DNA from: an uncultured Cohaesibacter sp.
GTDB taxonomy: Bacteria; Pseudomonadota; Alphaproteobacteria; Rhizobiales; Cohaesibacteraceae
Assembly (NCBI RefSeq): GCF_963677725.1
Contig: NZ_OY782507.1
Coordinates: 558,001 to 622,000 of the forward strand
Length of the DNA: 64,000 nucleotides
Direction: 5' to 3'
Both the position numbers and the translations under genes were made by a program. Below the pieces are notes generated by a model that did no database searches, had not been told where the DNA came from, and saw nothing but the letters and a program-made list of their open reading frames with translations. Each line of letters begins with the position of its first letter. Within the stretch, counting starts at the first letter, position 1. This document shows positions 19,509-28,052 of the stretch, one piece after another.

Positions 19509-21105
19509 TTCGTTCCCGGCGCTTCGCTGCCTTAAGGCCGGGATCGCGGCTTTTGCCTGTGTCTGTGGCCTTATGGGAGGTGTCCAGTCCGCGACAGCTG
19601 CGAGCTATGCGCTTGTGGTGGGCATCAATGAGTATCAGGCGGAGAACAATCTCGATGGAGCGGTTGCCGATGCGCAAGACATCGCATCGGCTTTGCGGTC
19701 CTATGGTGTTGATGAACTGGTTCTGTTGCTCAATCAGGACGCGTCCCGAGATGCGATTAAGACCAATCTGAATCGAATGATCAACGCAGCCAGCCCCGGA
19801 GACAGTTTGATCTTCACTTATGCAGGTCACGGGGCACAGGCACCCGAAGCGATTGCCGGATCTGAGCCGGATGGGAAAGACGAGTTTTTCCTGCTCTCGG
19901 CCTTTGATCGGACCAAGCCCGAAGAGATGAAAAACAACCAAATTCTGGATGACGAAATCCGTGAGTGGTTGCTGGTGGCCGACCGCAAGAAACTCAATAC
20001 CATCTTTGTTGCCGACAGTTGTCATTCCGGCGGCATGTCGCGATCCATCCTGAAGTCCCGTCTGGCACCTGCGGTGAGTGTGCCAGTTGGGGCCAACAAT
20101 GATGCGGCTCTTGCAGCCTCCCGGATCAGGGAAAAGGATTTCCGCAACACGTTGTTTTTGTCCGCATCGCTTGAGTCCGATCCTGCGCCGGAAGTTTGGA
20201 TCGATGGGGCCGCGCGCGGTGCCCTGAGTTATGCCTTTGCAATGGCTCTTAGACCAGAGAATGGTGCCGGTCTTGACAAGAACCAGAATGGCCGCATTGA
20301 GCGGCTTGAGCTGACAGATTATGTTTTGGGGCTGGTTAAGGCGCGCGCTGAAAATATGCAAACGGCAAACTTTTCCCCGCGGTCGGAAAATGTGATGCGT
20401 GCAGTTGCCTTTGAGAAGGCTCCCAAGGCTGGGACGGGTGCTGGCATTGAGCAGCTAGAAAGCTTCTCACTTGCAGATCTTCAAGATCAGCAAGCAGCCG
20501 TTGAGACCGAGATTCCAAAGATCCCGTTTGAAGATCCATCCAGTGCTGGGGCCATTGAGGGTGTTTTCGCCCATGACGACCACGCCTTCCGCTGGGATGC
20601 CTCCGATGGACGCATGATCACGCCCTTTGGTGACGTTGCGGCGAGCGGCCTGAAGGCGTCACAGCTTCAGAAAGTGATTGACAAATTCCGCCTGATTGAA
20701 GCTTTGAAAAACCGCCAGACGCACAACGGAACCGTTTCCATCAATCTTCTTCCCTTCTCGCCGCTCTATAAACGGGGTGAGCGCATTTCGCTTTCGGTGG
20801 AAGGCGTCCACGAAGGCCAGATAAGTCTGTTCAATTTGCCCAATGATGGCACCGTGCAACCGCTTGGGACATATTCCGCCAAGGCGAGGCAATTGATCAG
20901 TCTGGGGGACTTTGAGATCGTGCCGCCTTTTGGGGCTGACCATGTTGTGGCTCTGGCCGCAGACGACGTCACCACAAAAGCCATCGACGATCTCTTTGGT
21001 ACCATTCCCGATATGACCGCAACGGATCTGCTCGCCCGCTTGCCCTCCCTGTCGGCCAAGGCAAAAATCGGCATTCAACCTTTCTATACAAAGGATCGGC
21101 CATGA
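19489..21105 (+). CDS. Exported caspase-like protease (metacaspase-type, DSCHSG) with DUF4384-like domain
   Basis: A clan CD cysteine peptidase predicted in the periplasm. The start is the ATG at 19489 (MPISFDSSFP, 538 residues): it gives a clean signal peptide ending near ATA-AS (about residue 38), whereas a longer frame would run into the preceding gene. The p20 fold starts YALVVGINEYQ. The catalytic dyad is His114 in YAGHG and Cys178 in ADSCHSGG. Residues 255-290 contain DKNQNGRIERLEL, an EF-hand-like segment, suggesting calcium. The C-terminus (about 415-505) resembles DUF4384 (RGERISLSVEGVHEGQISLF). It overlaps the OmpA gene upstream and the next caspase downstream. Confidence 0.85.
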   Translation: MPISFDSSFPALRCLKAGIAAFACVCGLMGGVQSATAASYALVVGINEYQAENNLDGAVADAQDIASALRSYGVDELVLLLNQDASRDAIKTNLNRMINAASPGDSLIFTYAGHGAQAPEAIAGSEPDGKDEFFLLSAFDRTKPEEMKNNQILDDEIREWLLVADRKKLNTIFVADSCHSGGMSRSILKSRLAPAVSVPVGANNDAALAASRIREKDFRNTLFLSASLESDPAPEVWIDGAARGALSYAFAMALRPENGAGLDKNQNGRIERLELTDYVLGLVKARAENMQTANFSPRSENVMRAVAFEKAPKAGTGAGIEQLESFSLADLQDQQAAVETEIPKIPFEDPSSAGAIEGVFAHDDHAFRWDASDGRMITPFGDVAASGLKASQLQKVIDKFRLIEALKNRQTHNGTVSINLLPFSPLYKRGERISLSVEGVHEGQISLFNLPNDGTVQPLGTYSAKARQLISLGDFEIVPPFGADHVVALAADDVTTKAIDDLFGTIPDMTATDLLARLPSLSAKAKIGIQPFYTKDRP

Positions 21106-22661
21106 AGACGCGCGAACCACTTGCACAGCTCATGCTGGCTGCACTCATGCTCCTTGGTGTGCTTGCGACGGGTGCTTCAGCCAAAAATCGGGCCTTGCTG
21201 ATCGGCGTTGGGACTTACGCGAACCTGTCGGCCGATCTGTTTCTTAAAGGGCCGAAAAATGATGTCCAATTGATCAAGCATCTGCTGCAAGCAAAGATGG
21301 GGTATCAACCAGACGACATTAAAATTCTGTCCGACAAAGGTGCCACCAAACAGGCGATTGAGGACACGTTCCGCTCTTGGCTGATTGAGGGGACGAGCGA
21401 AGGCGACAAGGTCTATTTCTATTTTTCAGGTCACGGAATACAGGTTAGGGATCGCGATGGAGATGAAAGCGATCAGACCGATGAAGCCCTCGCCCCTTAT
21501 GATCTGAAAATCGGGAAGGATGACTTCCTCAACGCCATCACAGATGATGAAATCGCCAAGCTTTTGAACGATCTGAAAGGGCGTGCCGTGACGGTGGTTG
21601 TTGATGCCTGCCATTCGGGAACCATCACCCGCAGCCTGACCAGAAGTCAGCCTCCCGTTGGTGCACGCTATCTGGTTCATCAAAACCAGAAGATAAAAAA
21701 CCCGCCTGCTGCAACACGGGCGCTGAGTTTTGAACCCAAAACACTCGACAAGCCACAGGGTATTATCAGTCTATCAGCTGCGGCCCCCCACCAATTGGCC
21801 TTTGATGACTTGCGGAAAAAGGACGATGGCAGGACGGGTGTCTTCACCGGGGCCTATGTTGCGGGCATTTTGGGAGGAGAAGCGGACAAGAACAAGAATG
21901 GCTCCGTGAGCTTTTCAGAGCTTCTCGCCCATTTGCGCAAGGAGTCAGATATCTATTGCAAGCAAGACCCGTCCTGTCAGGGACTGACACCCGTGATGGA
22001 GGTGCCGGAAGACGCGCTCAAATATTCCGTGGCTCCGACCTCTCCCACATTCACCACCGCAAAGCCAAAAAAACCTGCCTCAGAGCTGGAACTCAATCCC
22101 AAGGTCACGCAATTCACCGCCTACACGCTTGAGGATCTTAAAGGAAATCATACCAAGCCTGACAATGGCTACGAGGTCGCAACCGAAGTCTTGACGGATC
22201 CGAGCTACAATACATTGTCTCTGGAGATCAAACCGGGTACTGTTCTGGCCGAAGGTCAGGCCTTCACCGTGCATGTCACCTCGGGCGTCGCGGGCGATCT
22301 TCTCCTTTACGATCTCGACACCAAGGGGAAAGCCTTGCAGCTCTTTCCCAATGAGCTGAGCGGCAAAAGCACGCGCATTTCCAGCGGGCAACCCTTTTTC
22401 ATGCCCGATGACGACTATGGCTTTGATTTTGAAGCAGGCAAGCCGGGCGGTTATATATTGGCAATCGTCATCAACGATCGTCTGGCGCTGGATGCCTTTG
22501 CACCCAAATCCCTTGGCCTCACGGACTATCAGGACACGGCCAAATTATTGGGTGTGATCGGTAAGCAGCTGTCCGACTATGTCGTAGATAGCCAGGGGGA
22601 TGACGTGACGGCTCGTCCGGTCCACTGGGCCTATGGTCTGATCAAGTATGAGGTGCATTGA
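21102..22661 (+). CDS. Exported caspase-like protease (metacaspase-type, DACHSG) with DUF4384-like domain
   Basis: A second clan CD peptidase of 519 residues. The signal peptide ends ASA-KN (residue 27). The core is RALLIGVGTYANL, with catalytic His111 in YFSGHG and Cys170 in VVDACHSG. Acidic stretches RDRDGDESDQTDEAL (117-131) and DKNKNGSVSFSELL (an EF-hand-like loop near 265-278) suggest calcium binding, as in metacaspases. Residues 373-465 match the DUF4384 pattern (LAEGQAFTVHVTSGVAGDLLLYDLDTKGKALQLFPN). Its ATG overlaps the stop of the upstream caspase (ATGA), so the pair is translationally coupled. It is the last gene of the five-gene unit. Confidence 0.87.
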   Translation: MKTREPLAQLMLAALMLLGVLATGASAKNRALLIGVGTYANLSADLFLKGPKNDVQLIKHLLQAKMGYQPDDIKILSDKGATKQAIEDTFRSWLIEGTSEGDKVYFYFSGHGIQVRDRDGDESDQTDEALAPYDLKIGKDDFLNAITDDEIAKLLNDLKGRAVTVVVDACHSGTITRSLTRSQPPVGARYLVHQNQKIKNPPAATRALSFEPKTLDKPQGIISLSAAAPHQLAFDDLRKKDDGRTGVFTGAYVAGILGGEADKNKNGSVSFSELLAHLRKESDIYCKQDPSCQGLTPVMEVPEDALKYSVAPTSPTFTTAKPKKPASELELNPKVTQFTAYTLEDLKGNHTKPDNGYEVATEVLTDPSYNTLSLEIKPGTVLAEGQAFTVHVTSGVAGDLLLYDLDTKGKALQLFPNELSGKSTRISSGQPFFMPDDDYGFDFEAGKPGGYILAIVINDRLALDAFAPKSLGLTDYQDTAKLLGVIGKQLSDYVVDSQGDDVTARPVHWAYGLIKYEVH

Positions 22662-22726
22662 TCAGGCCAAAGACTGTGTTGGGAATTTGTAGCCTTCGAT
22701 CCTCGGTGCCCTTTTCCCGGAGCGAT

Positions 22727-24007
22727 TCACGACATTTTCTCAAAGCAGAATTGATTTCCGGTTTTGGGGCTTTTAACGCAAGTCTGCTTACCGATTTGTC
22801 GTTCCGGGGCCGTTTTCGATCCATTGATGAGGGTTGTGCCATCTCTGATCTCGATGCGGGTCTTGGAGCCTGATGGCCAAGCGAAGCTCTTGACCAAGTT
22901 GCCATTTTCCGAATGGCGATATTCCGTGCAATTCTCTTTATCCAATATGCGGCTGCCTTTGGTGACAATACACTGCCCCCATTGTTGCCCCAGTTTCACA
23001 CTTCTGGACGTTTGAACCGGCAATGTTTGCAGGGTTTGAGCCGCGTTGAAATAGACAAGCGGCGTAACAGGATAGGCAATGCCGTTGGTTCCCTTGGCAA
23101 GGGTGTAGCCATTTCGGGTGTCAAATTCACAACCATCGCCGGACATTTCGTCCATGGCAAAAGCGCCAACTGGCTCTGCTGTGGTTGAGCCATTCATATC
23201 TCTCCAGCTCCAGTCTTCTGGAACGGTGGATGTCTGTTGTCGGGCGCTTTCATCATCGAGCCAGTAATAGATGTTGCTGCAAATCACTGCCAATTGGCGC
23301 TTGGTCGGGTTTTTGACTTCTGGCAAGTCTGACAGCTGAATGTTCCAACGCCCCGCCTGATCGACAGTCTCAACATAGAGCATGCTGTCGCTGGGGGTTT
23401 CCAACATTTTCGCCAGCAAAGATGCTTTAAGGCTGCTACCACCGACAAAGTCTGGACGGTGAATGAGATCACTGACCAGTTTCGAGATGGATTTCGTTGC
23501 CAGCTCATAGGCGTCTTTTACGGTCTTCTCATTGTAAGAGCCATTGGGCACGATCAAGGCAGGCGCGTGGAAGCCAAGCTTGCCCTTGGGGTGCAGAACG
23601 CGCCAAATGTAAGGCTCTCCTTCATGCGGCCAATAAGAGCCACCCATGAAAACCAGCGCACAGGCTGACAAGCAGCTGGCATTGGCCTCGATCCGGGTCG
23701 GTATCGGGCGTTCCTTCATAAAACTCGTGACTTTAAGCGCCTCGACAAAGGAGCCACCGGGGCTATCCAGACATAGCACGGGGGGCTTGACGTCGATGAT
23801 TTTCTGGGCATCGCCTTTCTCGAAAGTGCCAGAAAACAAGTGCGAACAGCCATGCTGCGTGTCAACTTCATAGGTTTCGGGATCGATCCGCAGGCCGTCC
23901 AGTTTCGTCAATGTGCCAGCGGTTGTCACATTGGTGGACAGGACGGTCAAAAAACACAAAAGAGAAAAGACAATATAAAATGGCACAAGGCTGCTCCTTG
24001 ATGGCAT
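22727..24007 (-). CDS. Exported ClpP/crotonase-fold protein (COG3904-like), paralog A
   Basis: A 426-residue predicted periplasmic protein with a serine-peptidase-like core. After the signal peptide (1-30), a domain shows LCLDSPGGSFVEAL (79-90), SCLSACALVFMGGS (111-124) and GKLGFHAP (142-149). This resembles the ClpP/SppA arrangement with candidate nucleophile Ser114 and His147. Activity is unproven. A cysteine-rich C-terminal region follows (CIVTKGSRILDKENC, CVKSPKTGNQFCFEKMS). A GTG at 23986 has a better ribosome-binding site (AAGGAG) than the ATG used here, so the start is uncertain. It converges with the caspase operon and diverges from its paralog. Confidence 0.75.
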   Translation of the reverse strand: MPSRSSLVPFYIVFSLLCFLTVLSTNVTTAGTLTKLDGLRIDPETYEVDTQHGCSHLFSGTFEKGDAQKIIDVKPPVLCLDSPGGSFVEALKVTSFMKERPIPTRIEANASCLSACALVFMGGSYWPHEGEPYIWRVLHPKGKLGFHAPALIVPNGSYNEKTVKDAYELATKSISKLVSDLIHRPDFVGGSSLKASLLAKMLETPSDSMLYVETVDQAGRWNIQLSDLPEVKNPTKRQLAVICSNIYYWLDDESARQQTSTVPEDWSWRDMNGSTTAEPVGAFAMDEMSGDGCEFDTRNGYTLAKGTNGIAYPVTPLVYFNAAQTLQTLPVQTSRSVKLGQQWGQCIVTKGSRILDKENCTEYRHSENGNLVKSFAWPSGSKTRIEIRDGTTLINGSKTAPERQIGKQTCVKSPKTGNQFCFEKMS

Positions 24008-24310
24008 ATGAAAATGGAATACGTGATCTAATTGGCTTATTTTGCAATTTTCCCTGCAAATAGCCCCAATTATTTGGACAAAGTATGCATCGATTACAGA
24101 TTTCTGAAAAGGCAGATTTTCAAACCGGAAAATTATACGAAACCCTTCTCATTTATTCTTTTCAAAGAGAAGAAAAATTCCTGTATTGACGGGACTTTAT
24201 TTCGCAAACCCAGTTGTTTGGCTGCGTTCCCATACGTTAAGATCGCACCATAAAGCAGCGTCGCTGATCATGTATATTTGCATCGACCATTTTAAAATAA
24301 GGATGGGGTC
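24008..24310. other. AT-rich divergent intergenic region between the two ClpP-like genes
   Basis: 303 bases, visibly more AT-rich than the surroundings, holding the regulatory sequences for both divergent genes. I see no confident consensus promoter and no gene. A good AGGATGGGG ribosome-binding site lies at the right end before 24311. Confidence 0.5.
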
Positions 24311-25804
24311 ATGAGGTTTTTCGTGCGCAATGCCATATTGTGTCTGGCTTTTCTAAGCGGTCTTCTCGCATTTGTACTTCCTGGCAGTGCGGCGGAGATC
24401 GTCAAGTATCGCAATGACCATTATGGATGCACATTGAAGATCGATGGCGTCATTCAGAAGGGGGATGCAGACAAGTTTGCCGCTCTGATCACCGATTTGA
24501 GCCGCACAGATGATTTTTATCTGAGCCTTGATCGCTCTGGCAGCCGCAACCTCCCATGGACCGACAAAACGGCAAAAGCACGCGAACGGCATCACCGGAT
24601 TTGCCTTAATTCCAAAGGCGGTAGCTATGTCGAAGCTCTGAAGATGGTCGATATTATAACAGACCAATTTGGTACGGTTATTGAGCGAGGCAATCGCTGC
24701 GAGTCTGCCTGTGCGATACTATTCATGGCTGGCTCTTTTGCTTCGGAGTCAGATGTTGGCACCATTCCTGATCGCTATTTGCATGCGCTTGGAAAGCTGG
24801 GATTTCATGCGCCCGACCTTCTGGTGCCGGAAGGGGATTATGCCAGAGACACGGTTTCAAAAGCCTATCGGTTGGCAATCTCATCCATCAGTTCCCTGCA
24901 TGCAAAATCGTCCCAGTTGCGCTTTGGTCGCGACCTCTTTCAAGCTTTCTTGAAAACGTCGCCTGAAGACATGTTTTACATTCAGACCACCGGGCAAGCG
25001 GCAATTTGGAAGATAGACATTGTCGGCACTGTCTATCCCGCTAATCTGTCGGCGATTGAGGCAAGCAGGGCTTGTCAAAACCTGTCCATGTATATGGACC
25101 AGTTTGGCGACGTGATCGGCTCAGGGGTTACCAAAGAACCGTATTATCTAAACCCGAACCTTGCTTCCTGGCCGAAGAAACGCCCCTATTTTCCGACAGT
25201 GAAGTCAGAAAAGCAGCAGAATGGTGACGTCTCCTACGAGCTTGAAGGATATCGTCAGGAGGGCGCTTCGACATGCTCTTTCAATTTTAAAACCAAGTCT
25301 ATCGATCTCTTGCCGCGCGCGCTGGGCCTGAATGGTTCGGCCTCAATGGACGGAGGCGGATATGGCTCATGGCTTGGACTTCTGCCCTATCATCTCTTTC
25401 CCTTTGACACCGCACTTGTATCGATTGCGGCAACGCGGGATGGGATCGTCGAAATTCGGGAAATGCCCCAGATTGCGGTTACTGAGAATAGCAAGACGAA
25501 AGGCACCTGCCGGGTGGTCTCGCGTGGAAGATTGACGGATGAAGAACCGTGTGAGCGGCACCGCTACAGTTTTGTGGACCAGACGCTGCAAGAGGAAGCA
25601 ACCTCCAGCTATGAATGGCCATCTGGCAACAAGACGGTGGTGAGTCAAAAGCCGAATAATGCCGGGATCCAGATCAATGGCTCCCCGGCAGGTTGGCCCG
25701 AAGACAATCTCAAGCCGAGTATCCTGAAAAGCTGGTATGAGTGGGGAGATTGCACCCTCAACAAACGAAGCGGGAACGTATTCTGCTTTCAAGAAGTGCT
25801 TTGA
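24311..25804 (+). CDS. Exported ClpP/crotonase-fold protein (COG3904-like), paralog B
   Basis: A 497-residue homolog of the divergent neighbour. The signal peptide ends GSA-AE (about 28). Core motifs are CLNSKGGSYVEALKM (98-112), RCESACAILFMAGS (129-142; candidate Ser132) and GKLGFHAP (161-168; His166), followed by LAISSIS as in paralog A. The shared C-terminal module includes YEWPSGNKTVV and a final CTLNKRSGNVFCFQEV, like SFAWPSGSKTRI and GNQFCFEKMS of the paralog. It has an extra segment around residues 70-95 before the GGS loop. Function is unknown; a periplasmic protease role is inferred only from the fold motifs. Confidence 0.75.
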   Translation: MRFFVRNAILCLAFLSGLLAFVLPGSAAEIVKYRNDHYGCTLKIDGVIQKGDADKFAALITDLSRTDDFYLSLDRSGSRNLPWTDKTAKARERHHRICLNSKGGSYVEALKMVDIITDQFGTVIERGNRCESACAILFMAGSFASESDVGTIPDRYLHALGKLGFHAPDLLVPEGDYARDTVSKAYRLAISSISSLHAKSSQLRFGRDLFQAFLKTSPEDMFYIQTTGQAAIWKIDIVGTVYPANLSAIEASRACQNLSMYMDQFGDVIGSGVTKEPYYLNPNLASWPKKRPYFPTVKSEKQQNGDVSYELEGYRQEGASTCSFNFKTKSIDLLPRALGLNGSASMDGGGYGSWLGLLPYHLFPFDTALVSIAATRDGIVEIREMPQIAVTENSKTKGTCRVVSRGRLTDEEPCERHRYSFVDQTLQEEATSSYEWPSGNKTVVSQKPNNAGIQINGSPAGWPEDNLKPSILKSWYEWGDCTLNKRSGNVFCFQEVL

Positions 25805-25839
25805 CCCTTTAAAAGACCACGCGGCTTTTGTGACGGGAT

Positions 25840-27075
25840 CTATTTGATCAAAATGTCAGAAAAGCTGTAGGCAATGGCGTCCTTGTTCACGTCGTTGATC
25901 ACGCCTTCGGTATCCCCTGCTTCCAGCCGGTCGTGCAGAGTGCGCAACAGGGTCAATCGGGCATTTTTTTGGCTAAAGACATCCTGTTGCGCGCACAGCA
26001 ATCCCAGCCAGTTATGGCCACGCTCATCCTGTTCCTGAATGATCAGCCCGTAACGGGAACCGGGTGACATTTCATATCTGGTCAATTGATGCCCGGTTTG
26101 TTCCTTCTTGAAAAAGTGGGTCGGTATCGGAGTGACTTTGCGCGACGGAGAAATCGCCAGAAAGATTGGCTCGCAAGTCTTTGGCAAGACGGCAAAAAAG
26201 GAAATCTCTTCGTTGGTCGTGACCTGCGGCGGGTAGACCGAGAGGATGAGATCAGTCCGCTCCTGCTTCTTGTTCGCATTGCCTGATGGCATCGATCCTT
26301 TTGATGCAACCGATCCGCTTTTGGCCAAATAGAGCTCTGCCTGCATTTGAGAGAGCTGTTGCGGGCGTTGCACGTTGGCGGTTTCGGCCATCACTTCACG
26401 CGTGACGCGCTTCATCAAAACCGAAATTTCAACATCGGGTGTAACCAGATTTTTCGCCAGTGCCTTGGCAAAGGGCGAATTGCGTCCCTTGCCATCGGAC
26501 GCAACGGTGTTTGGCAAGGTGGCGAATGTGACCAGCATGTCGCCAGTCGTTCGCACGACGGCAAGACCTCGTGTGACGGAGCGCGATTTCGCGCCTGTAG
26601 AACTGGCCAAGGCATCGGCCAAGGGATTGTTTCTGCATGCATCGAGAAAGACCAGGCTGATGGGGGCGTCTTTCATCACATCCAGAAAGGATTGCAGACG
26701 CAGTGTCTCGCGCTCAATCGCGCTGTTGCTACGCAGCCTTGCATCGATGGGCACGAGATAATTTTCGCCGTCCTTTTGCAGCCCATGCCCGGCATAATAG
26801 AGAGCCACGACATCTGAGGATTTGACGTGCCTTTCCAATGCGTCCAATGCCTCGCCCATTGCTTCTTCATCGGCATCGAGCACCAGTTTGACTTTGAAGC
26901 CCAGTGCGTTGAGCGTGCTTTCGAGCAGCTTTGCATCATTCAGCGCATTGGGAAGCGTGCCTGCATTTTCATAATTGCCGTTGCCGATGATCAGGGCATA
27001 GCGGTCATCAGCCAGCGTCGGCGAGGCTATAAGCAAACCACAAAACAGGAGAACAATTCTAAAGCAGGCAATCAT
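25840..27075 (-). CDS. Exported caspase-like protease (DACRNNP type) with DUF4384-like C-terminus
   Basis: A 411-residue clan CD peptidase. The signal peptide ends TLA-DD (residue 22). The p20 domain starts RYALIIGNGNYEN, with catalytic His97 in YYAGHGLQ and Cys147 in LDACRNNP. The VTRGLAVV and GDMLVTFATLPNTVASDG segments are typical of the common bacterial caspase family often fused to repeats. Residues 273-375 (TDLILSVYPPQVTTNEEISFFAVL, CEPIFLAISP) look like a degenerate DUF4384 module. A GGGGGAAAC lies before the start. The subtype differs from the DxCHSG pair at 19-22 kb. Confidence 0.85.
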   Translation of the reverse strand: MIACFRIVLLFCGLLIASPTLADDRYALIIGNGNYENAGTLPNALNDAKLLESTLNALGFKVKLVLDADEEAMGEALDALERHVKSSDVVALYYAGHGLQKDGENYLVPIDARLRSNSAIERETLRLQSFLDVMKDAPISLVFLDACRNNPLADALASSTGAKSRSVTRGLAVVRTTGDMLVTFATLPNTVASDGKGRNSPFAKALAKNLVTPDVEISVLMKRVTREVMAETANVQRPQQLSQMQAELYLAKSGSVASKGSMPSGNANKKQERTDLILSVYPPQVTTNEEISFFAVLPKTCEPIFLAISPSRKVTPIPTHFFKKEQTGHQLTRYEMSPGSRYGLIIQEQDERGHNWLGLLCAQQDVFSQKNARLTLLRTLHDRLEAGDTEGVINDVNKDAIAYSFSDILIK

Positions 27076-27236
27076 GGACCACGTTTCCCCCGGTCGGAAT
27101 TGTAATAAGAGTCTCAGTCTGGACTAAGGTGTTTTGATTATTTAACATGGTGGCAGATCTCAGAAAAGTATCTCTTGCCAATCATATTTGACGCTTATTG
27201 GCTACAGGTTAGCAGATTTAATAGAAGGAACGCCCC

Positions 27237-27926
27237 ATGGCAGTTGACCGCGCACGCTACTCGCTTCATTCCATCTGGTTTTTTGGATTTCTTCTGACAT
27301 CTCCCGCGCATGCTCAATCGACGATAACCCTTGATTCCCTTGGAGATGACTGGTCGTCTGAAAGCCGCTCGGTTGCGCCAAAGCCAACAAATTCCGCTAC
27401 CGACAAGTTGGAAGGCTGCCTGCTGGACGGGGCACAATGCGAAGACGGCACCTCTCGTGCATCAAGCAAGATCAGCCTGGAAGACGTGGTCAATATTGGC
27501 GTCATCGACCATGAGGAAGCAGCGGCGATCAAATCCAAATCCAGCAAAGACACTGGTCAAGCAGCAACAGCCGCCCTGCCCTCAATCGATATGGAAATCC
27601 TGTTCGACTATAACGCGTCGACCATCAGAGCCGACCAATATGTGAAGCTGGCTCAGTTGGCCAACACCTTGAGTGGCGAGCGGTTCAAAGCGTTCCGTTT
27701 CATGTTTTTGGGTCACACAGATGCCAAGGGCAGTCGCGAATATAATATGGCGCTCTCTTCTAAAAGAGCACAGGCGGTCGCAGATTTCGTGCGTCAATCC
27801 GGCGGGTTCCAATCAAACAAGATGCTGGTAACGGGTGCAGGTTTTTCGCGTCTGAAAGACGAGAGTGATCCATATGGCGCGCAAAATCGGCGGGTTCAAC
27901 TGGTTCTCATCCCCAACAAGGACTGA
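27237..27926 (+). CDS. Small OmpA-domain exported protein
   Basis: A 229-residue protein: signal peptide to AHA-QS (about residue 27), then an unstructured, Ser-rich linker with a CLLDGAQC pair. The OmpA peptidoglycan-binding domain is about residues 118-226 (MEILFDYNASTIRADQY, GHTDAKGSREYNMALSSKRAQAV, QNRRVQLVLIP). AGAAGGAACGCCCC precedes the ATG. It sits between and divergent from caspase genes, mirroring the OmpA-caspase neighbourhood at 18.6-22.6 kb. Confidence 0.85.
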   Translation: MAVDRARYSLHSIWFFGFLLTSPAHAQSTITLDSLGDDWSSESRSVAPKPTNSATDKLEGCLLDGAQCEDGTSRASSKISLEDVVNIGVIDHEEAAAIKSKSSKDTGQAATAALPSIDMEILFDYNASTIRADQYVKLAQLANTLSGERFKAFRFMFLGHTDAKGSREYNMALSSKRAQAVADFVRQSGGFQSNKMLVTGAGFSRLKDESDPYGAQNRRVQLVLIPNKD

Positions 27927-28052
27927 GTGCCAAATCCTTTGACCCCCATTCGCCGTCGGCTTTCACAATAGCGCCTTGGGTGTCCATTATTGCGGACGTT
28001 CCAAAGCGCATCCTATTGCAGCGATCCGAAACAAACATTCTGTTTCAAAAGA

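Noticed and set aside
27188-27215. Promoter TTGACG-N16-TAGCAG before the small OmpA gene
   Set aside because: The -10 is poor, and the implied start site would lie on the ribosome-binding site.
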